A program made the position numbers and the translations under genes. A DNA stretch of 64,000 nt from Williamsia sp. CHRR-6 (GTDB lineage Bacteria > Actinomycetota > Actinomycetes > Mycobacteriales > Mycobacteriaceae): assembly GCF_018474015.1 (NCBI RefSeq), contig NZ_JAHCSG010000002.1, positions 575,689 to 639,688 of the forward strand, given 5' to 3'. The notes beneath the pieces were generated by a model. It ran no database searches and was not told the origin of the DNA. It worked only from the letters and a program-made list of their open reading frames with translations. Position 1 is the first letter of the stretch. Every line of letters starts with the position of its first letter. Below, one piece after another: positions 1 through 8,788 of this stretch.

Positions 1-269
1 ACCCCGGTGGCGATCCTGCGGTTGTCATCGGCCAGGTGGTCGAGGTGACGGCGTTGCCGTTGCAGGTGTGCGGTGGCGGCGTCAGCGGCGTCCCCGCGCC
101 AGGCCCGAGCCGTGTCCGCGGTGGCCGAGTCGAGTTGCCGGGCCAGGCGCTGCATCTCGGAGGTGGAGCGATTCAGGGTGTCGACGGCGTCGTGATGGCG
201 TCCGGATCCGTCGCCCACCGAGTCCAGCAGTGTCCTGATCGGTTGGGCCAGCAGGTCGACGACGGTCAT
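1..269 (-). CDS. WXG-type helical protein, type VII secretion substrate-like (partial, 3' end outside window)
   Basis: Open reading frame that starts at an ATG and runs off the left edge; 89 residues are visible. They read as a predicted alpha-helical protein with a Trp-Arg-Gly turn at residues 57-59 (context ARAWRGDAADAA) between two helices, the helix-WxG-helix pattern of the WXG100/ESAT-6 superfamily. Its ATG overlaps the TGA of the upstream gene (ATGA), so the two are probably translationally coupled. Such tandem small-protein genes commonly encode co-secreted or co-folding ESX partners. No ESX machinery gene is visible because the window ends. The family call rests on the motif and predicted helicity only; another WxG-containing helical protein (for example a larger toxin with a WXG N-terminus) is equally possible. 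Confidence 0.6.
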   Translation of the reverse strand, partial: MTVVDLLAQPIRTLLDSVGDGSGRHHDAVDTLNRSTSEMQRLARQLDSATADTARAWRGDAADAATAHLQRQRRHLDHLADDNRRIATG

Positions 270-622
270 GCCCTTGCCCCCGGCCCGGTGGGCAGCACGG
301 CGGCACCGGTCATCCGCAGCGTGGATGCAGTGTCGTGATCGGTGTCGGCGTAGTCGATCGACGCCGCTCGCACCGCCAGTCCCGCCGTGGCCAGGCGGAC
401 GGCCAGCTCATCCATCGCCTGGGTCTGTCGGCACCCGGTGGCGTACAGGTCGGCGACCACGTCGGCGCCGATGATGCCCAGCGTCGCCGCGACGCCGGGG
501 GTGGCCACGGCATCGGACTGTCGAATCGTCACGGCCCTCAGGTCGGCCATCGCGGTCTGCAGCCGGGCGGCCACCGCATGCAGATCGTCGGGTGCCACCG
601 ACGTCGGTGTCGTTTCGCTCAT
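266..622 (-). CDS. EspC-like small helical protein with YxxxD export motif
   Basis: 118-residue protein, cysteine-poor and mostly helical (residues 11-90 look like a two-helix hairpin), followed by Tyr91-x-x-x-Asp95 (YADTD), which matches the YxxxD type VII secretion signal found C-terminal to the hairpin of ESX substrates. Length and composition resemble the EspC/DUF2580 family. The ATG at 622 was chosen because upstream in-frame sequence (to 784) is not protein-like. The gene ends in an ATGA overlap with the WXG-type gene downstream, forming a two-gene unit. Function as a secreted or chaperone partner is inferred; nothing here identifies the cognate ESX system. Confidence 0.6.
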   Translation of the reverse strand: MSETTPTSVAPDDLHAVAARLQTAMADLRAVTIRQSDAVATPGVAATLGIIGADVVADLYATGCRQTQAMDELAVRLATAGLAVRAASIDYADTDHDTASTLRMTGAAVLPTGPGARA

Positions 623-878
623 GTTCCTAGGACGCTGCGCACGCCCATACGGTTCCGTCGGGCCGGTGAACTCTTCGATGAGAAGCAGGCAAAAGAGACA
701 AAACGGCGGCCAGGGTTGCGATCGCACCGAGGATGTACGTGGCGTTCTTGGGAAGTAACCGGTAAGAAACAATCGTTCGTGCATAGTTCAACGAGGCACT
801 CTCATCCGAGGGCAGAATCTCGGTGGGTCGACACCTCGACCCCCGAGCGATCGACATGACAAGGAGCTCGCCGCCGGC

Positions 879-1862
879 GTGATCAAATATCTCCTGCGCA
901 GAACGGCTGGATGGCTCGCGATGATCTTCGTGGCCACCAACGTGACCTACTTCTTGGCCAGCGCATTTCTGAGTCCACGGTCGAACTATCAGGAGCGCAG
1001 ACCGCCCTTGCCCGAGGCGACCATCAGCGCCAACCTCGATCGGTACAACCTCAACGACAAGGTCAGCATCTTCACCCGGTGGTGGCGCTGGATCAGCGAC
1101 ATCGCGCTGCACTGGGACTGGGGCAAGTCCCCGGTCGGTGAGTCGGTCAACGACCAGATCAGCTTTCGCGCCTGGAACAGCTTCCAGTTGGTCATCGGCG
1201 CCACCGTCATCCTGTTCATCGTCGGCGTCTCCCTCGGTGTGTACGCCGCGGTTCGCCAGTACAGCGTCAGCGACCGGGTGTTGCAGTTGGTCGCCAACCT
1301 CACCTATGTGCTGCCGGTGCCGGTGGCCGCCACGCTGGCGGTGCTGGGTGCGATCGCCCTGAACAAGCAGGTCGGCAGCACCGTGTTCTTCGTGACGGGA
1401 TCGTCGAGCCTCGGGGTCTCCGGATTCTTCGACACCGCAGTGGACAAGATCCAACACCTCACGTTGCCTTCACTGGTGCTGATCGTCACCGGCTACGCGG
1501 GCACCCAGATCCTGCAACGGTCGCTGCTGCTGGACACCCTGAGCACCGATTACGTGCGGATGGCGCGTGCCAAGGGCCTCACCCAGTCGCAGGCGGTGCG
1601 TAAGCACGCCCTGCGCACGGCGCTGATCCCCACCGCCACCAGCGTGGCCTTCTCGGTGCCCGCCGCCTTCACCGGCGCCGTGTTGACCGAGTCGATCTTC
1701 GCGTGGAACGGGATGGGCAGCTATTTCATCCAGACCATCAGCAAGAACGACGTGCACGGCGTGGTGGCCACCGCCGCCTTCGGTGCCGCGCTGACCGCGG
1801 TCGGGGCGATCCTGGCCGACTTCCTGCTGGTGTACCTCGATCCACGAATCCGGGTGAGTTGA
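879..1862 (+). CDS. oppB: oligopeptide/dipeptide ABC transporter permease (OppB/DppB type)
   Basis: 327-residue integral membrane permease of a peptide-family ABC importer. The N-terminus (MIKYLLRRTAGW) is typical of OppB/DppB, followed by about six membrane spans; the cytoplasmic EAA-like loop lies around residues 225-245 (DYVRMARAKGL...HALRTALIP). GTG start preceded by AAGGAG. Its TGA overlaps the ATG of oppC by one base. The order permease-permease-double ATPase-binding protein matches the M. tuberculosis oppBCDA locus; dpp-type substrates (dipeptides, peptide-like compounds) cannot be excluded. A 256-bp divergent intergenic region upstream presumably carries the promoter. Confidence 0.88.
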   Translation: MIKYLLRRTAGWLAMIFVATNVTYFLASAFLSPRSNYQERRPPLPEATISANLDRYNLNDKVSIFTRWWRWISDIALHWDWGKSPVGESVNDQISFRAWNSFQLVIGATVILFIVGVSLGVYAAVRQYSVSDRVLQLVANLTYVLPVPVAATLAVLGAIALNKQVGSTVFFVTGSSSLGVSGFFDTAVDKIQHLTLPSLVLIVTGYAGTQILQRSLLLDTLSTDYVRMARAKGLTQSQAVRKHALRTALIPTATSVAFSVPAAFTGAVLTESIFAWNGMGSYFIQTISKNDVHGVVATAAFGAALTAVGAILADFLLVYLDPRIRVS

Positions 1863-2860
1863 TGTCTGAGAAATACGACGCCCCAGGCGATCTGGCCACC
1901 AGCGCCGCCCCCGGTCCGGTCGGCGACCTCGCCGCATCGACGGCCAGCGCGTCGAGTGCAGCGGTCACTTTCCGCCGGTTCCTCCGCAACAAGACCGCGG
2001 TGGCCGGGTTGGTCATTTTCGCTGTCATCCTGCTGTTCGCACTGTTCGGCGGGTTCCTCACCAGCTGGGACTACAAGACGAACGACTTTGCCGCACTGGG
2101 TGTCTCACCCGGTACCGGCGATCACATCCTGGGTACCAACGACGGCGGGATCGACCTCTACGCGTCGATTGTTCACGGTCTGCAGCGCTCGATGGTCATC
2201 GCCTTCCTGGTCACCATCGGCACCACGATCATCTCGACGCTGGTCGGAACCATCGCGGCGTACCTGGGCGGTCTGACCGAGCGGATCAGCCTGCTGGTCA
2301 TCAACTTCATGCTGGTGGTCCCGTCGCTGCTCATCCTGGGCCTGGTGGGCAAGCGTTTCGGTGGTGACTGGAAGGCGCTGATCGTGGTGCTCATCATCTT
2401 CGGGTGGCCATTTCAGGCGCGCATCACCTGGTCGCTGGCGCAGTCGGTGGCGGCATCGGACTTCGTGCGGGCCGCCAAATACATGGGCTTGGGACCGTTG
2501 CGCATCGCGGTGCGCCACATCGTGCCCAACATGTCGTCGCTGATCATCGTGAACATCGTCTACGGCGTGGTCTCGACGATCATCGCTGAGACGTCGTTGT
2601 CGTTCATCGGTTTCGGTGTGCGGATACCCGATGTCTCACTGGGATCGTTGTTGGCCCAGGGCACTGCATCGGTCACATCGTCGCCGTGGCTGTTCTACTA
2701 CCCGGCGTTGGTGTTGACTCTGCTGACCATGTCGTTGTCGCTGGTCGGCGACGGATTGCGGGACGCCTTCGATCCCACGTCCTCGGGTAGGGGAGTCCGG
2801 CGCAAGAAGCGGGTGAAGACCCCCGCAAGGGTGTCGATCGCCAAGGGGGACAAGTCATGA
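1862..2860 (+). CDS. oppC: oligopeptide/dipeptide ABC transporter permease (OppC/DppC type)
   Basis: 332-residue second permease of the importer. A roughly 40-residue Ala/Ser-rich N-terminal tail precedes FRRFLRNKTAVAGLVIF, the usual OppC N-terminal signature, then about six membrane spans; the EAA-like motif is near residues 196-215 (DFVRAAKYMGLGPLRIAVRH). ATG at 1862 overlaps the oppB stop and removes the unsupported upstream extension of the frame. The C-terminal tail is basic (RRKKRVK). Overlaps the next gene by four bases (ATGA), supporting one operon. Confidence 0.88.
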   Translation: MSEKYDAPGDLATSAAPGPVGDLAASTASASSAAVTFRRFLRNKTAVAGLVIFAVILLFALFGGFLTSWDYKTNDFAALGVSPGTGDHILGTNDGGIDLYASIVHGLQRSMVIAFLVTIGTTIISTLVGTIAAYLGGLTERISLLVINFMLVVPSLLILGLVGKRFGGDWKALIVVLIIFGWPFQARITWSLAQSVAASDFVRAAKYMGLGPLRIAVRHIVPNMSSLIIVNIVYGVVSTIIAETSLSFIGFGVRIPDVSLGSLLAQGTASVTSSPWLFYYPALVLTLLTMSLSLVGDGLRDAFDPTSSGRGVRRKKRVKTPARVSIAKGDKS

Positions 2861-4935
2861 GCGCCACGCCATTGCTTTCGGTGCAGGATCTGCACGTGTC
2901 GTTCGATTCCGAGGCCGGTCGGGTGGATGCGGTGCGCGGGATCAGCTTCGACCTCGCCCCCGGGGCTTGTACGGCCATCGTCGGTGAGTCCGGGTCGGGT
3001 AAGTCGGTGACGTCACTGGCGGTGATGGGGCTGCTCCCCGACACCGCGGAGGTGTCGGGATCGGTGGTGTTCGACGGCCAGGAGTTGTTGGGGCGCACCG
3101 ACAAACAAATGACCGCTATCCGCGGGTCGGAGATCGCGATGATCTTCCAGGATCCGCTCTCCGCGCTCACGCCGGTCTACACGGTGGAGTACCAGATCAT
3201 CGAGGCGCTGCAGGCGCATCGATCCATCAGCAAGAAGGCGACCGCCGCCCGAGTGCTTGAGCTGCTGGAGCTGGTCGGCATCCCCAACCCGGCCGCGCGA
3301 GCCAAGGCGTTTCCCCACGAGCTGTCTGGCGGTATGCGGCAGCGCGTGGTCATCGCGATCGCGATCGCCAACGACCCCAAGCTCATCATCGCCGACGAGC
3401 CGACCACCGCCCTGGACGTGACAATTCAGGCCCAGGTGATGGACCTGTTGGCCACGCTGCGCCGCGAGACCGGGGCCGGGCTGATGTTGATCACCCACGA
3501 CCTCGGGGTGGTGGCCGGCGCGGCCGACGACGTGGTGGTGATGTACGCCGGACGTGCGGTGGAGCGGGCGGACGCCCACGAGCTCTATCGGTCACCGCGC
3601 ATGCCGTACACCGTCGGTTTGCTCAGTGCGATCCCTCGGGTGGACCAGGAACGGGTGACCGCGTTGGCGCCCATCGTCGGTAATCCGTTGATTCTGATCG
3701 ACCTGCCGGTGGCGTGCCCGTTCCACCCGCGGTGCCCGGCCGCGATCGACGAATGCCGTTCCGCTGAACCGCAACTCGCTCCGGTCGCCGGTGGTCCGGA
3801 GCATCTCGCCGCCTGCTTCCGGTCCGGCGAGATCGCCGGCGACGGGCAACTGGACGGCTCCGACATCTTTCCGCCGGCGACGTTGCCCGACCCGGTGGTC
3901 GCCTCGGATCGGGCGGCCCGCGAGACCGTCTTGGATGTGCAAGGTCTGACCAAGACGTTCCCCATCCTCAGCGGGCTGCTCAAACAGCGGGTGGGCACGG
4001 TGTATGCGGTCAACGACATTTCCTTCGACCTGAAGGCCGGTGAGACGCTGGCCATCGTGGGGGAGTCGGGATCGGGCAAGACCACCACCCTGCTGGAGGT
4101 GTTGGCCATGGAGCCCACCACCGACGGCACGGTGATTCTGGACGGCCAGCAACTGAACACGCTGAGCCGCAAGCAGATCCGCGAGGCGCGCAAGCGGGTG
4201 CAGATCGTCTTCCAGGACCCGATGGGGTCGTTGAACCCGCGGATGACGGTGCAGGACATCATCTCTGAGCCGTTGCGCGCCTTCGGGTACTCCGGCGAGA
4301 AGATGCGTGGGCGAGTTCGTGAGCTGATGGAGCTGGTCGGCCTCGACCCTGCGCACGCCCCACGGTTCCCGGCTGCGTTCTCCGGCGGGCAGCGCCAGCG
4401 CATCGGTATCGCCCGCGCGCTGGCCATCAACCCCAAGCTGGTGGTGCTCGACGAGCCGGTGTCGGCATTGGATGTGTCCATTCAGGCGTCGGTCATCAAC
4501 CTGCTCGACGAGCTCAAGCGCAAGATCGGTGTCTCGTATCTCTTCGTGGCCCACGATCTCTCGGTGGTGCGACATCTGGCCGACCGTGTGGCGGTGATGT
4601 ATCTCGGCCGGTTCGTGGAGGTCGGTGACACCGACTCGGTGTTCACCGATCCGCAGCACCCGTACACGCGAGCACTGTTGTCGGCCATCCCCATTCCCGA
4701 TCCGGAGCTCGAGCGGACGCGTGACCGGGTGGTGCTTGAGGGTGACCTGCCCAGCCCCACCGACGAGATCAGCGGGTGCAGCTTCCACAACCGTTGTCCG
4801 TTGCGCAAGACGCTGGATACAGACCAGCAGCAGCGGTGCAACACCGAGATCCCCACCGACGCCGTGATCGCACCCGATCACGTCGCCGCCTGCCACTTCG
4901 TCGAGATCCACTCGGCGGCAACCGAGACGACGTGA
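2857..4935 (+). CDS. oppD: oligopeptide ABC transporter, fused double ATP-binding protein
   Basis: 692-residue protein holding two complete ABC ATPase domains, equivalent to OppD and OppF fused. Domain 1 has Walker A GESGSGKS at residues 43-50, signature LSGGMRQR near 157 and Walker B LIIADEPTTALD; domain 2 has Walker A GESGSGKTTT near 403, signature FSGGQRQR near 508 and Walker B LVVLDEPVSALD. Each half ends with the oligopeptide-transporter C-terminal Cys-rich segment (CPFHPRCP and CSFHNRCP), which binds an Fe-S cluster in some homologues. It powers the OppBC channel. Fused peptide-transporter ATPases are common in actinobacteria. Confidence 0.92.
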   Translation: MSATPLLSVQDLHVSFDSEAGRVDAVRGISFDLAPGACTAIVGESGSGKSVTSLAVMGLLPDTAEVSGSVVFDGQELLGRTDKQMTAIRGSEIAMIFQDPLSALTPVYTVEYQIIEALQAHRSISKKATAARVLELLELVGIPNPAARAKAFPHELSGGMRQRVVIAIAIANDPKLIIADEPTTALDVTIQAQVMDLLATLRRETGAGLMLITHDLGVVAGAADDVVVMYAGRAVERADAHELYRSPRMPYTVGLLSAIPRVDQERVTALAPIVGNPLILIDLPVACPFHPRCPAAIDECRSAEPQLAPVAGGPEHLAACFRSGEIAGDGQLDGSDIFPPATLPDPVVASDRAARETVLDVQGLTKTFPILSGLLKQRVGTVYAVNDISFDLKAGETLAIVGESGSGKTTTLLEVLAMEPTTDGTVILDGQQLNTLSRKQIREARKRVQIVFQDPMGSLNPRMTVQDIISEPLRAFGYSGEKMRGRVRELMELVGLDPAHAPRFPAAFSGGQRQRIGIARALAINPKLVVLDEPVSALDVSIQASVINLLDELKRKIGVSYLFVAHDLSVVRHLADRVAVMYLGRFVEVGDTDSVFTDPQHPYTRALLSAIPIPDPELERTRDRVVLEGDLPSPTDEISGCSFHNRCPLRKTLDTDQQQRCNTEIPTDAVIAPDHVAACHFVEIHSAATETT

Positions 4936-5012
4936 TGGGCCCCCACCGCGCCGCAGCCACCCCAACCGACGTCTCCTCGACGCCGCGTTCGAAAGACCTT
5001 GAAGGAGGTCGT

Positions 5013-6713
5013 ATGTCAACCACCACCCGATGGAACAAGCAGCGATGGATGGCAGTCGGTGCCGTCGCCGTCGCGGCCACGATGGTGCTCAGCGCCTGCG
5101 GCGGCGACAACAACGATTCTGGCAAGAAGGAGACCAACCTCTCCCTCGGTGGATTGCCGCCGCAGATCAACGCCCAACCGCGCGACAACATCCAAGACGG
5201 CGGCAAGTACACCACTGCGCTGCCGGAGATCTCGCCCCAGTTCAACCCGTTCCAGGCTGATGGCACGCTGTACACCTCGAATGTGTGGCGTTGGTACAAC
5301 CCGGTACTGATCAACTTCGCCCCGGATGGCAAGACTGAGGTCGACGCTGACTATCTGACCGGTTACGACAAGTCGTTGGTCGACGGCAAGACGGTGCTGA
5401 CCTACACCATCAACCCCAAGGCCACCTTCAACGACGGCACCCCGATCGACTGGACGGCGTTCAAAACCACCTGGGAGACCAACAACGGCAAGAACGAGGC
5501 CTACTCGGCCAGTTCGACCGACGGCTACTCCCGCATCGTCTCGGTGGTGCAGGGCAAGGACGCCAAGCAGGCCATCGTCACCTTCGACGGTGTCTATGCC
5601 TGGCCGGACGGTCTGTTCAACTTCGTGCTGCACCCGAAGGCGGCAAGTCCGGACTTCTACAACAAGGGCTACGTCGACACCCCGCACAACGAGCTCGGTG
5701 CCGGCCCGTACCAGATCAAGAGCTACGACTCCAAGGGCGGCACCATCGTCTTCGAGCGCAACCCCAAATGGTGGGGCAACAAGGGCAAGCTCGATGAGCG
5801 GATCTACCGCGTGTTGCAGGATCAGGCCGAGATCAACGCCTTCAAGGCCGGCGAGATCGACGCCGTGGGCGTCTCCTCCAAGGAGAACCTGGCCAAGGTG
5901 CAGGGCATGACGAACATCGACATCCGCAAGTCGTCCACGCCCTCGATCGCGCTGCTGACCCTGAACACCGAATCGCCGGTGCTCAAAGACGTGGCGGTGC
6001 GTAAGGCGATCCTCGATGCCACCGATCGTTCGACCATCGCACGTGTCCGCTTCCAGGGGCTGAACTACACCGAGGAGTTGCCGGGGTCATTCAACCTCTA
6101 TCCCTTCCAGCCCGGATACGAGGACAACGTCAAGGGGGTCATCGATTTCAACACCGGTGAGGCCAACAAAACCCTCGACGAAGCCGGGTGGAAGCGCGGC
6201 TCAGACGGCATCCGCGAGAAGGACGGCAAGAAGCTGGAGCTGAGCATGCCGAACTTCAGTGACTCGCAGACCATCGCTGCTGTCCTGCAGGCCTTCCAGT
6301 CGATGCAGCGGGCCATCGGCGTGAAGATCAACATCGTGCCGAAGACCGGCCCTTCGGATTTCTCGGATGTCATGAGCAAGAAGTCTTTCGACGTGTTGTT
6401 CTCCGGGTTCTCGGCGAGTGATCCGTTCGGCTACGCGTACTTCTGCCAGGTGTACTGCTCGGATTCGACGCTGAACAAGTCGGGAGCCGGCACCAAGGAG
6501 TTCGACGCGAAGATCAAGGCGGTGGGCAACATCGCCGATCCGGCCAAGCAGATCGCCGAGGGCAACAAGCTGGAGCGAGAGCTTATCGGCACCTACTCCA
6601 TCGTCCCCTTGTACAACGGCCCCACGCAGCTCGCGGTGAAGAAGGGATTGGCCAATGTCGGTGCTGGCCAGTTCTACACCGCACAGGTCGAGAACATCGG
6701 CTACCAGAAGTGA
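5013..6713 (+). CDS. oppA: ABC transporter substrate-binding lipoprotein (OppA/SBP family 5)
   Basis: 566-residue extracytoplasmic binding protein. Residues 1-29 form a lipoprotein signal (basic start, hydrophobic core, lipobox LSAC with Cys29). The mature part is a family-5 extracellular solute-binding protein (peptides, dipeptides, opines). ATG at 5013 was chosen for the strong ribosome site GAAGGAGG a few bases upstream; the longer frame upstream overlaps oppD and has no signal peptide. Last gene of the opp operon, 77 bp after oppD, followed by a strong hairpin. The substrate cannot be read from sequence. Confidence 0.9.
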   Translation: MSTTTRWNKQRWMAVGAVAVAATMVLSACGGDNNDSGKKETNLSLGGLPPQINAQPRDNIQDGGKYTTALPEISPQFNPFQADGTLYTSNVWRWYNPVLINFAPDGKTEVDADYLTGYDKSLVDGKTVLTYTINPKATFNDGTPIDWTAFKTTWETNNGKNEAYSASSTDGYSRIVSVVQGKDAKQAIVTFDGVYAWPDGLFNFVLHPKAASPDFYNKGYVDTPHNELGAGPYQIKSYDSKGGTIVFERNPKWWGNKGKLDERIYRVLQDQAEINAFKAGEIDAVGVSSKENLAKVQGMTNIDIRKSSTPSIALLTLNTESPVLKDVAVRKAILDATDRSTIARVRFQGLNYTEELPGSFNLYPFQPGYEDNVKGVIDFNTGEANKTLDEAGWKRGSDGIREKDGKKLELSMPNFSDSQTIAAVLQAFQSMQRAIGVKINIVPKTGPSDFSDVMSKKSFDVLFSGFSASDPFGYAYFCQVYCSDSTLNKSGAGTKEFDAKIKAVGNIADPAKQIAEGNKLERELIGTYSIVPLYNGPTQLAVKKGLANVGAGQFYTAQVENIGYQK

Positions 6714-6741
6714 TGTGCCACTGACCAACTGAGAAACCTCG

Positions 6742-6786
6742 GATCGGCGGGTGGGTTGCGCACAGGTGCGTGACCACCCGCCGATC
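6742..6786 (+). terminator. hairpin terminator after the opp operon
   Basis: Perfect 13-bp inverted repeat (GATCGGCGGGTGG at 6742-6754 pairing with 6774-6786) around a 19-base loop, starting 29 bp after the oppA stop. No T-tract follows, as is usual for actinobacterial intrinsic terminators. It separates opp from the MFS gene. Confidence 0.65.
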
Positions 6787-6823
6787 TGCTCGTTCCAGAG
6801 GCCAGGTGTGAAGGCGCGGAATT

Positions 6824-8071
6824 GTGTTCAGACTGGGGCGACCGTTCGCATACTTCTATGCGGCGTTCGTATGTTCGGGTTTCGGCGACGCGTTCCGGGT
6901 GATCGCGGTGGCGGTGTGGTTGTTCGAGGCAACCGACGGTGCCCCGCTTCAGCGTTTCGCTGTCGTTCTCCTGGCCACGGTCCCCGGTCTGGTGCTCGGC
7001 GGATTCGCCGGTATCGTGGCGGATCGGTTCGACCGCTTCACCGTCCTCGTGACGGCTGATGTGCTGCGGGCATTCGTCGGAATCGGACTCGCCGTCTGCG
7101 CGGGCATGGATGCACCGATCCCCGCGATGATTCTCCTGACCACGGGCACTTGTCTCGGCGTCTTCTTCTCCACCTCGGCATTCGCGGCAGTGCCCACGCT
7201 GGTCGAGGCGTCGCGACTCCCGCGCGCCAATGGACTGATGGAGACCAGCAGTTGGGTACTCCAAGCGGTAGGCGCATCGGCTGGATCATTGGTGCTCACC
7301 TACCTTCACGCGCCGGTCGCCTTTCTCATCGATGGCGTGACCTTTCTGGTCTCCGCGCTGCTGCTGACCAAGGTAAGAAGCAAGATGTCGGCCAACAAGC
7401 TGGTGCTCCCCGAGGACTCGGAGCGTCCGATCACGTCGGATGACGCTGTGCCCAGGGTCCGGACCTCGGTGGTGGACGACCTGTTGGAGGGCTTGCGGTT
7501 CATCTGGAAGAACCATCAGATCCGAGCGCTGCTGTACGCAAGTTACGGTGTCGGTTTCCTCGTCGCGTGCACCAGTTTCGGGCTCATCTTTCTGATCGCA
7601 GATTCTCTGGATCAGCCGCCCGCATCGCTGGGATATGTGATGGCCTTCAACGGTATCGTTGCCACGCTGAGCGCGGCGGTGGCCACCGTCACCTTGAAGC
7701 CGAGCCACTACGGCGCGGTCTTCTCCGCCTCCATCCTCGCTCTGGTGATCGCGCAGGTGACCATGGGAATCTCGCCGAATGTCATCTGGCTGTTGGCTGG
7801 AGTCGCGATCAGCGCGGTGGCCAATTCCTACTACAACATCTCGGTCACCACGCTCTACATGAGCCTGGTGCCGAACTCTCACCTGGGACGCGTGGAAGGT
7901 ACCGATGTGGCGATCGACAGTTGCGTCACCATCCTGGGGTACGGGTTCAGTTTCGTCGTCGTCGCGTTCTTCGATGCGCGGTGGCTGTTCGTGGTCTCCG
8001 GGGTGTTGGCCATTCCTGCGCTGATCGTGACGGTGCGCCAGATCTCGCGGGTCGACATTGCATCCGGGTGA
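6824..8071 (+). CDS. MFS transporter (EntS-like, MFS_3 type)
   Basis: 415-residue, highly hydrophobic protein with about 12 membrane spans, a short basic loop DRFDR between early helices, and a central cytoplasmic linker near residues 185-230. Layout and length match the drug/siderophore exporter branch of the major facilitator superfamily. The GTG start lies directly before the first hydrophobic segment. It stands alone after the opp terminator and 57 bp before upp; no adjacent biosynthesis gene indicates its substrate. Confidence 0.75.
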   Translation: MFRLGRPFAYFYAAFVCSGFGDAFRVIAVAVWLFEATDGAPLQRFAVVLLATVPGLVLGGFAGIVADRFDRFTVLVTADVLRAFVGIGLAVCAGMDAPIPAMILLTTGTCLGVFFSTSAFAAVPTLVEASRLPRANGLMETSSWVLQAVGASAGSLVLTYLHAPVAFLIDGVTFLVSALLLTKVRSKMSANKLVLPEDSERPITSDDAVPRVRTSVVDDLLEGLRFIWKNHQIRALLYASYGVGFLVACTSFGLIFLIADSLDQPPASLGYVMAFNGIVATLSAAVATVTLKPSHYGAVFSASILALVIAQVTMGISPNVIWLLAGVAISAVANSYYNISVTTLYMSLVPNSHLGRVEGTDVAIDSCVTILGYGFSFVVVAFFDARWLFVVSGVLAIPALIVTVRQISRVDIASG

Positions 8072-8128
8072 TGCAGCGGTCGGATGTGTACCAGGAGGTA
8101 TTCGTCGGCCCAGATGTAGGGTTTGCCC

Positions 8129-8752
8129 ATGGATGTCACCGTCGTCGAACACCCGTTGGCGCGTACCCGGCTGACCACCCTGCGCGACGAACGCAGCGAC
8201 AACGCCTCGTTCCGTGCGGCCCTGGCCGACCTCACCCAGATGCTCATCTACGAAGCCCTACGTGACGCGCCCGTGCAGGAGCGGCCGATCACCACCCCGG
8301 TGGCCCCGACAATCGGTGTGTCCCTGGCCAATCCGCCGCTGCTGGTGCCGGTGCTGCGGGCCGGACTCGGGATGGTCGATCAAGCCCACGCCATGGTCCC
8401 CGAAGCCCACGTCGGTTTCGTTGGCATCGCCCGCGACGAACAGACCCATCAGCCCGTCCCGTACCTGGAATCCCTACCCGACGACCTCACTGGCACAACG
8501 GTGTTCGTGCTCGACCCGATGCTGGCCACCGGCGGATCCATGCTGCACACCATCGAGTTGCTGGTGGCCCATGGCGCCACCGACATCACCGCCGTCTGCG
8601 TTGTCGCCGCCCCCGACGGGGTGCAGGCGTTGCGTGACTCCGGACACCCCGTACGCCTGGTGACCGCCGCCGTCGACGATCACCTCAACGACGACGCCTA
8701 CATCGTGCCCGGACTCGGCGATGCCGGTGACAGACAGTTCGGACCCCGCTGA
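8129..8752 (+). CDS. upp: uracil phosphoribosyltransferase
   Basis: 207-residue cytosolic enzyme converting uracil and PRPP to UMP (pyrimidine salvage). Visible features: N-terminal [18 protein letters not shown], the family signature [11 protein letters not shown] at 73-82, and the PRPP-binding loop DPMLATGGS at 129-137. ATG at 8129 is used rather than the TTG six bases upstream. In M. tuberculosis upp neighbours pmmB and deoD; here the same genes lie 9 kb away, separated by an acyl-CoA degradation cassette. Convergent with the thiolase-like gene. Confidence 0.95.
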   Translation: MDVTVVEHPLARTRLTTLRDERSDNASFRAALADLTQMLIYEALRDAPVQERPITTPVAPTIGVSLANPPLLVPVLRAGLGMVDQAHAMVPEAHVGFVGIARDEQTHQPVPYLESLPDDLTGTTVFVLDPMLATGGSMLHTIELLVAHGATDITAVCVVAAPDGVQALRDSGHPVRLVTAAVDDHLNDDAYIVPGLGDAGDRQFGPR

Positions 8753-8788
8753 GTCACCAGAGCCGTCTCGCCAGGGGTCCGGCTGGGC

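Noticed and set aside
627..857. Minus-strand ORF with one hydrophobic segment upstream of the EspC-like gene
   Set aside because: Occupies the divergent promoter region before oppB, shows no strong codon bias and has no recognised similarity or good ribosome site.
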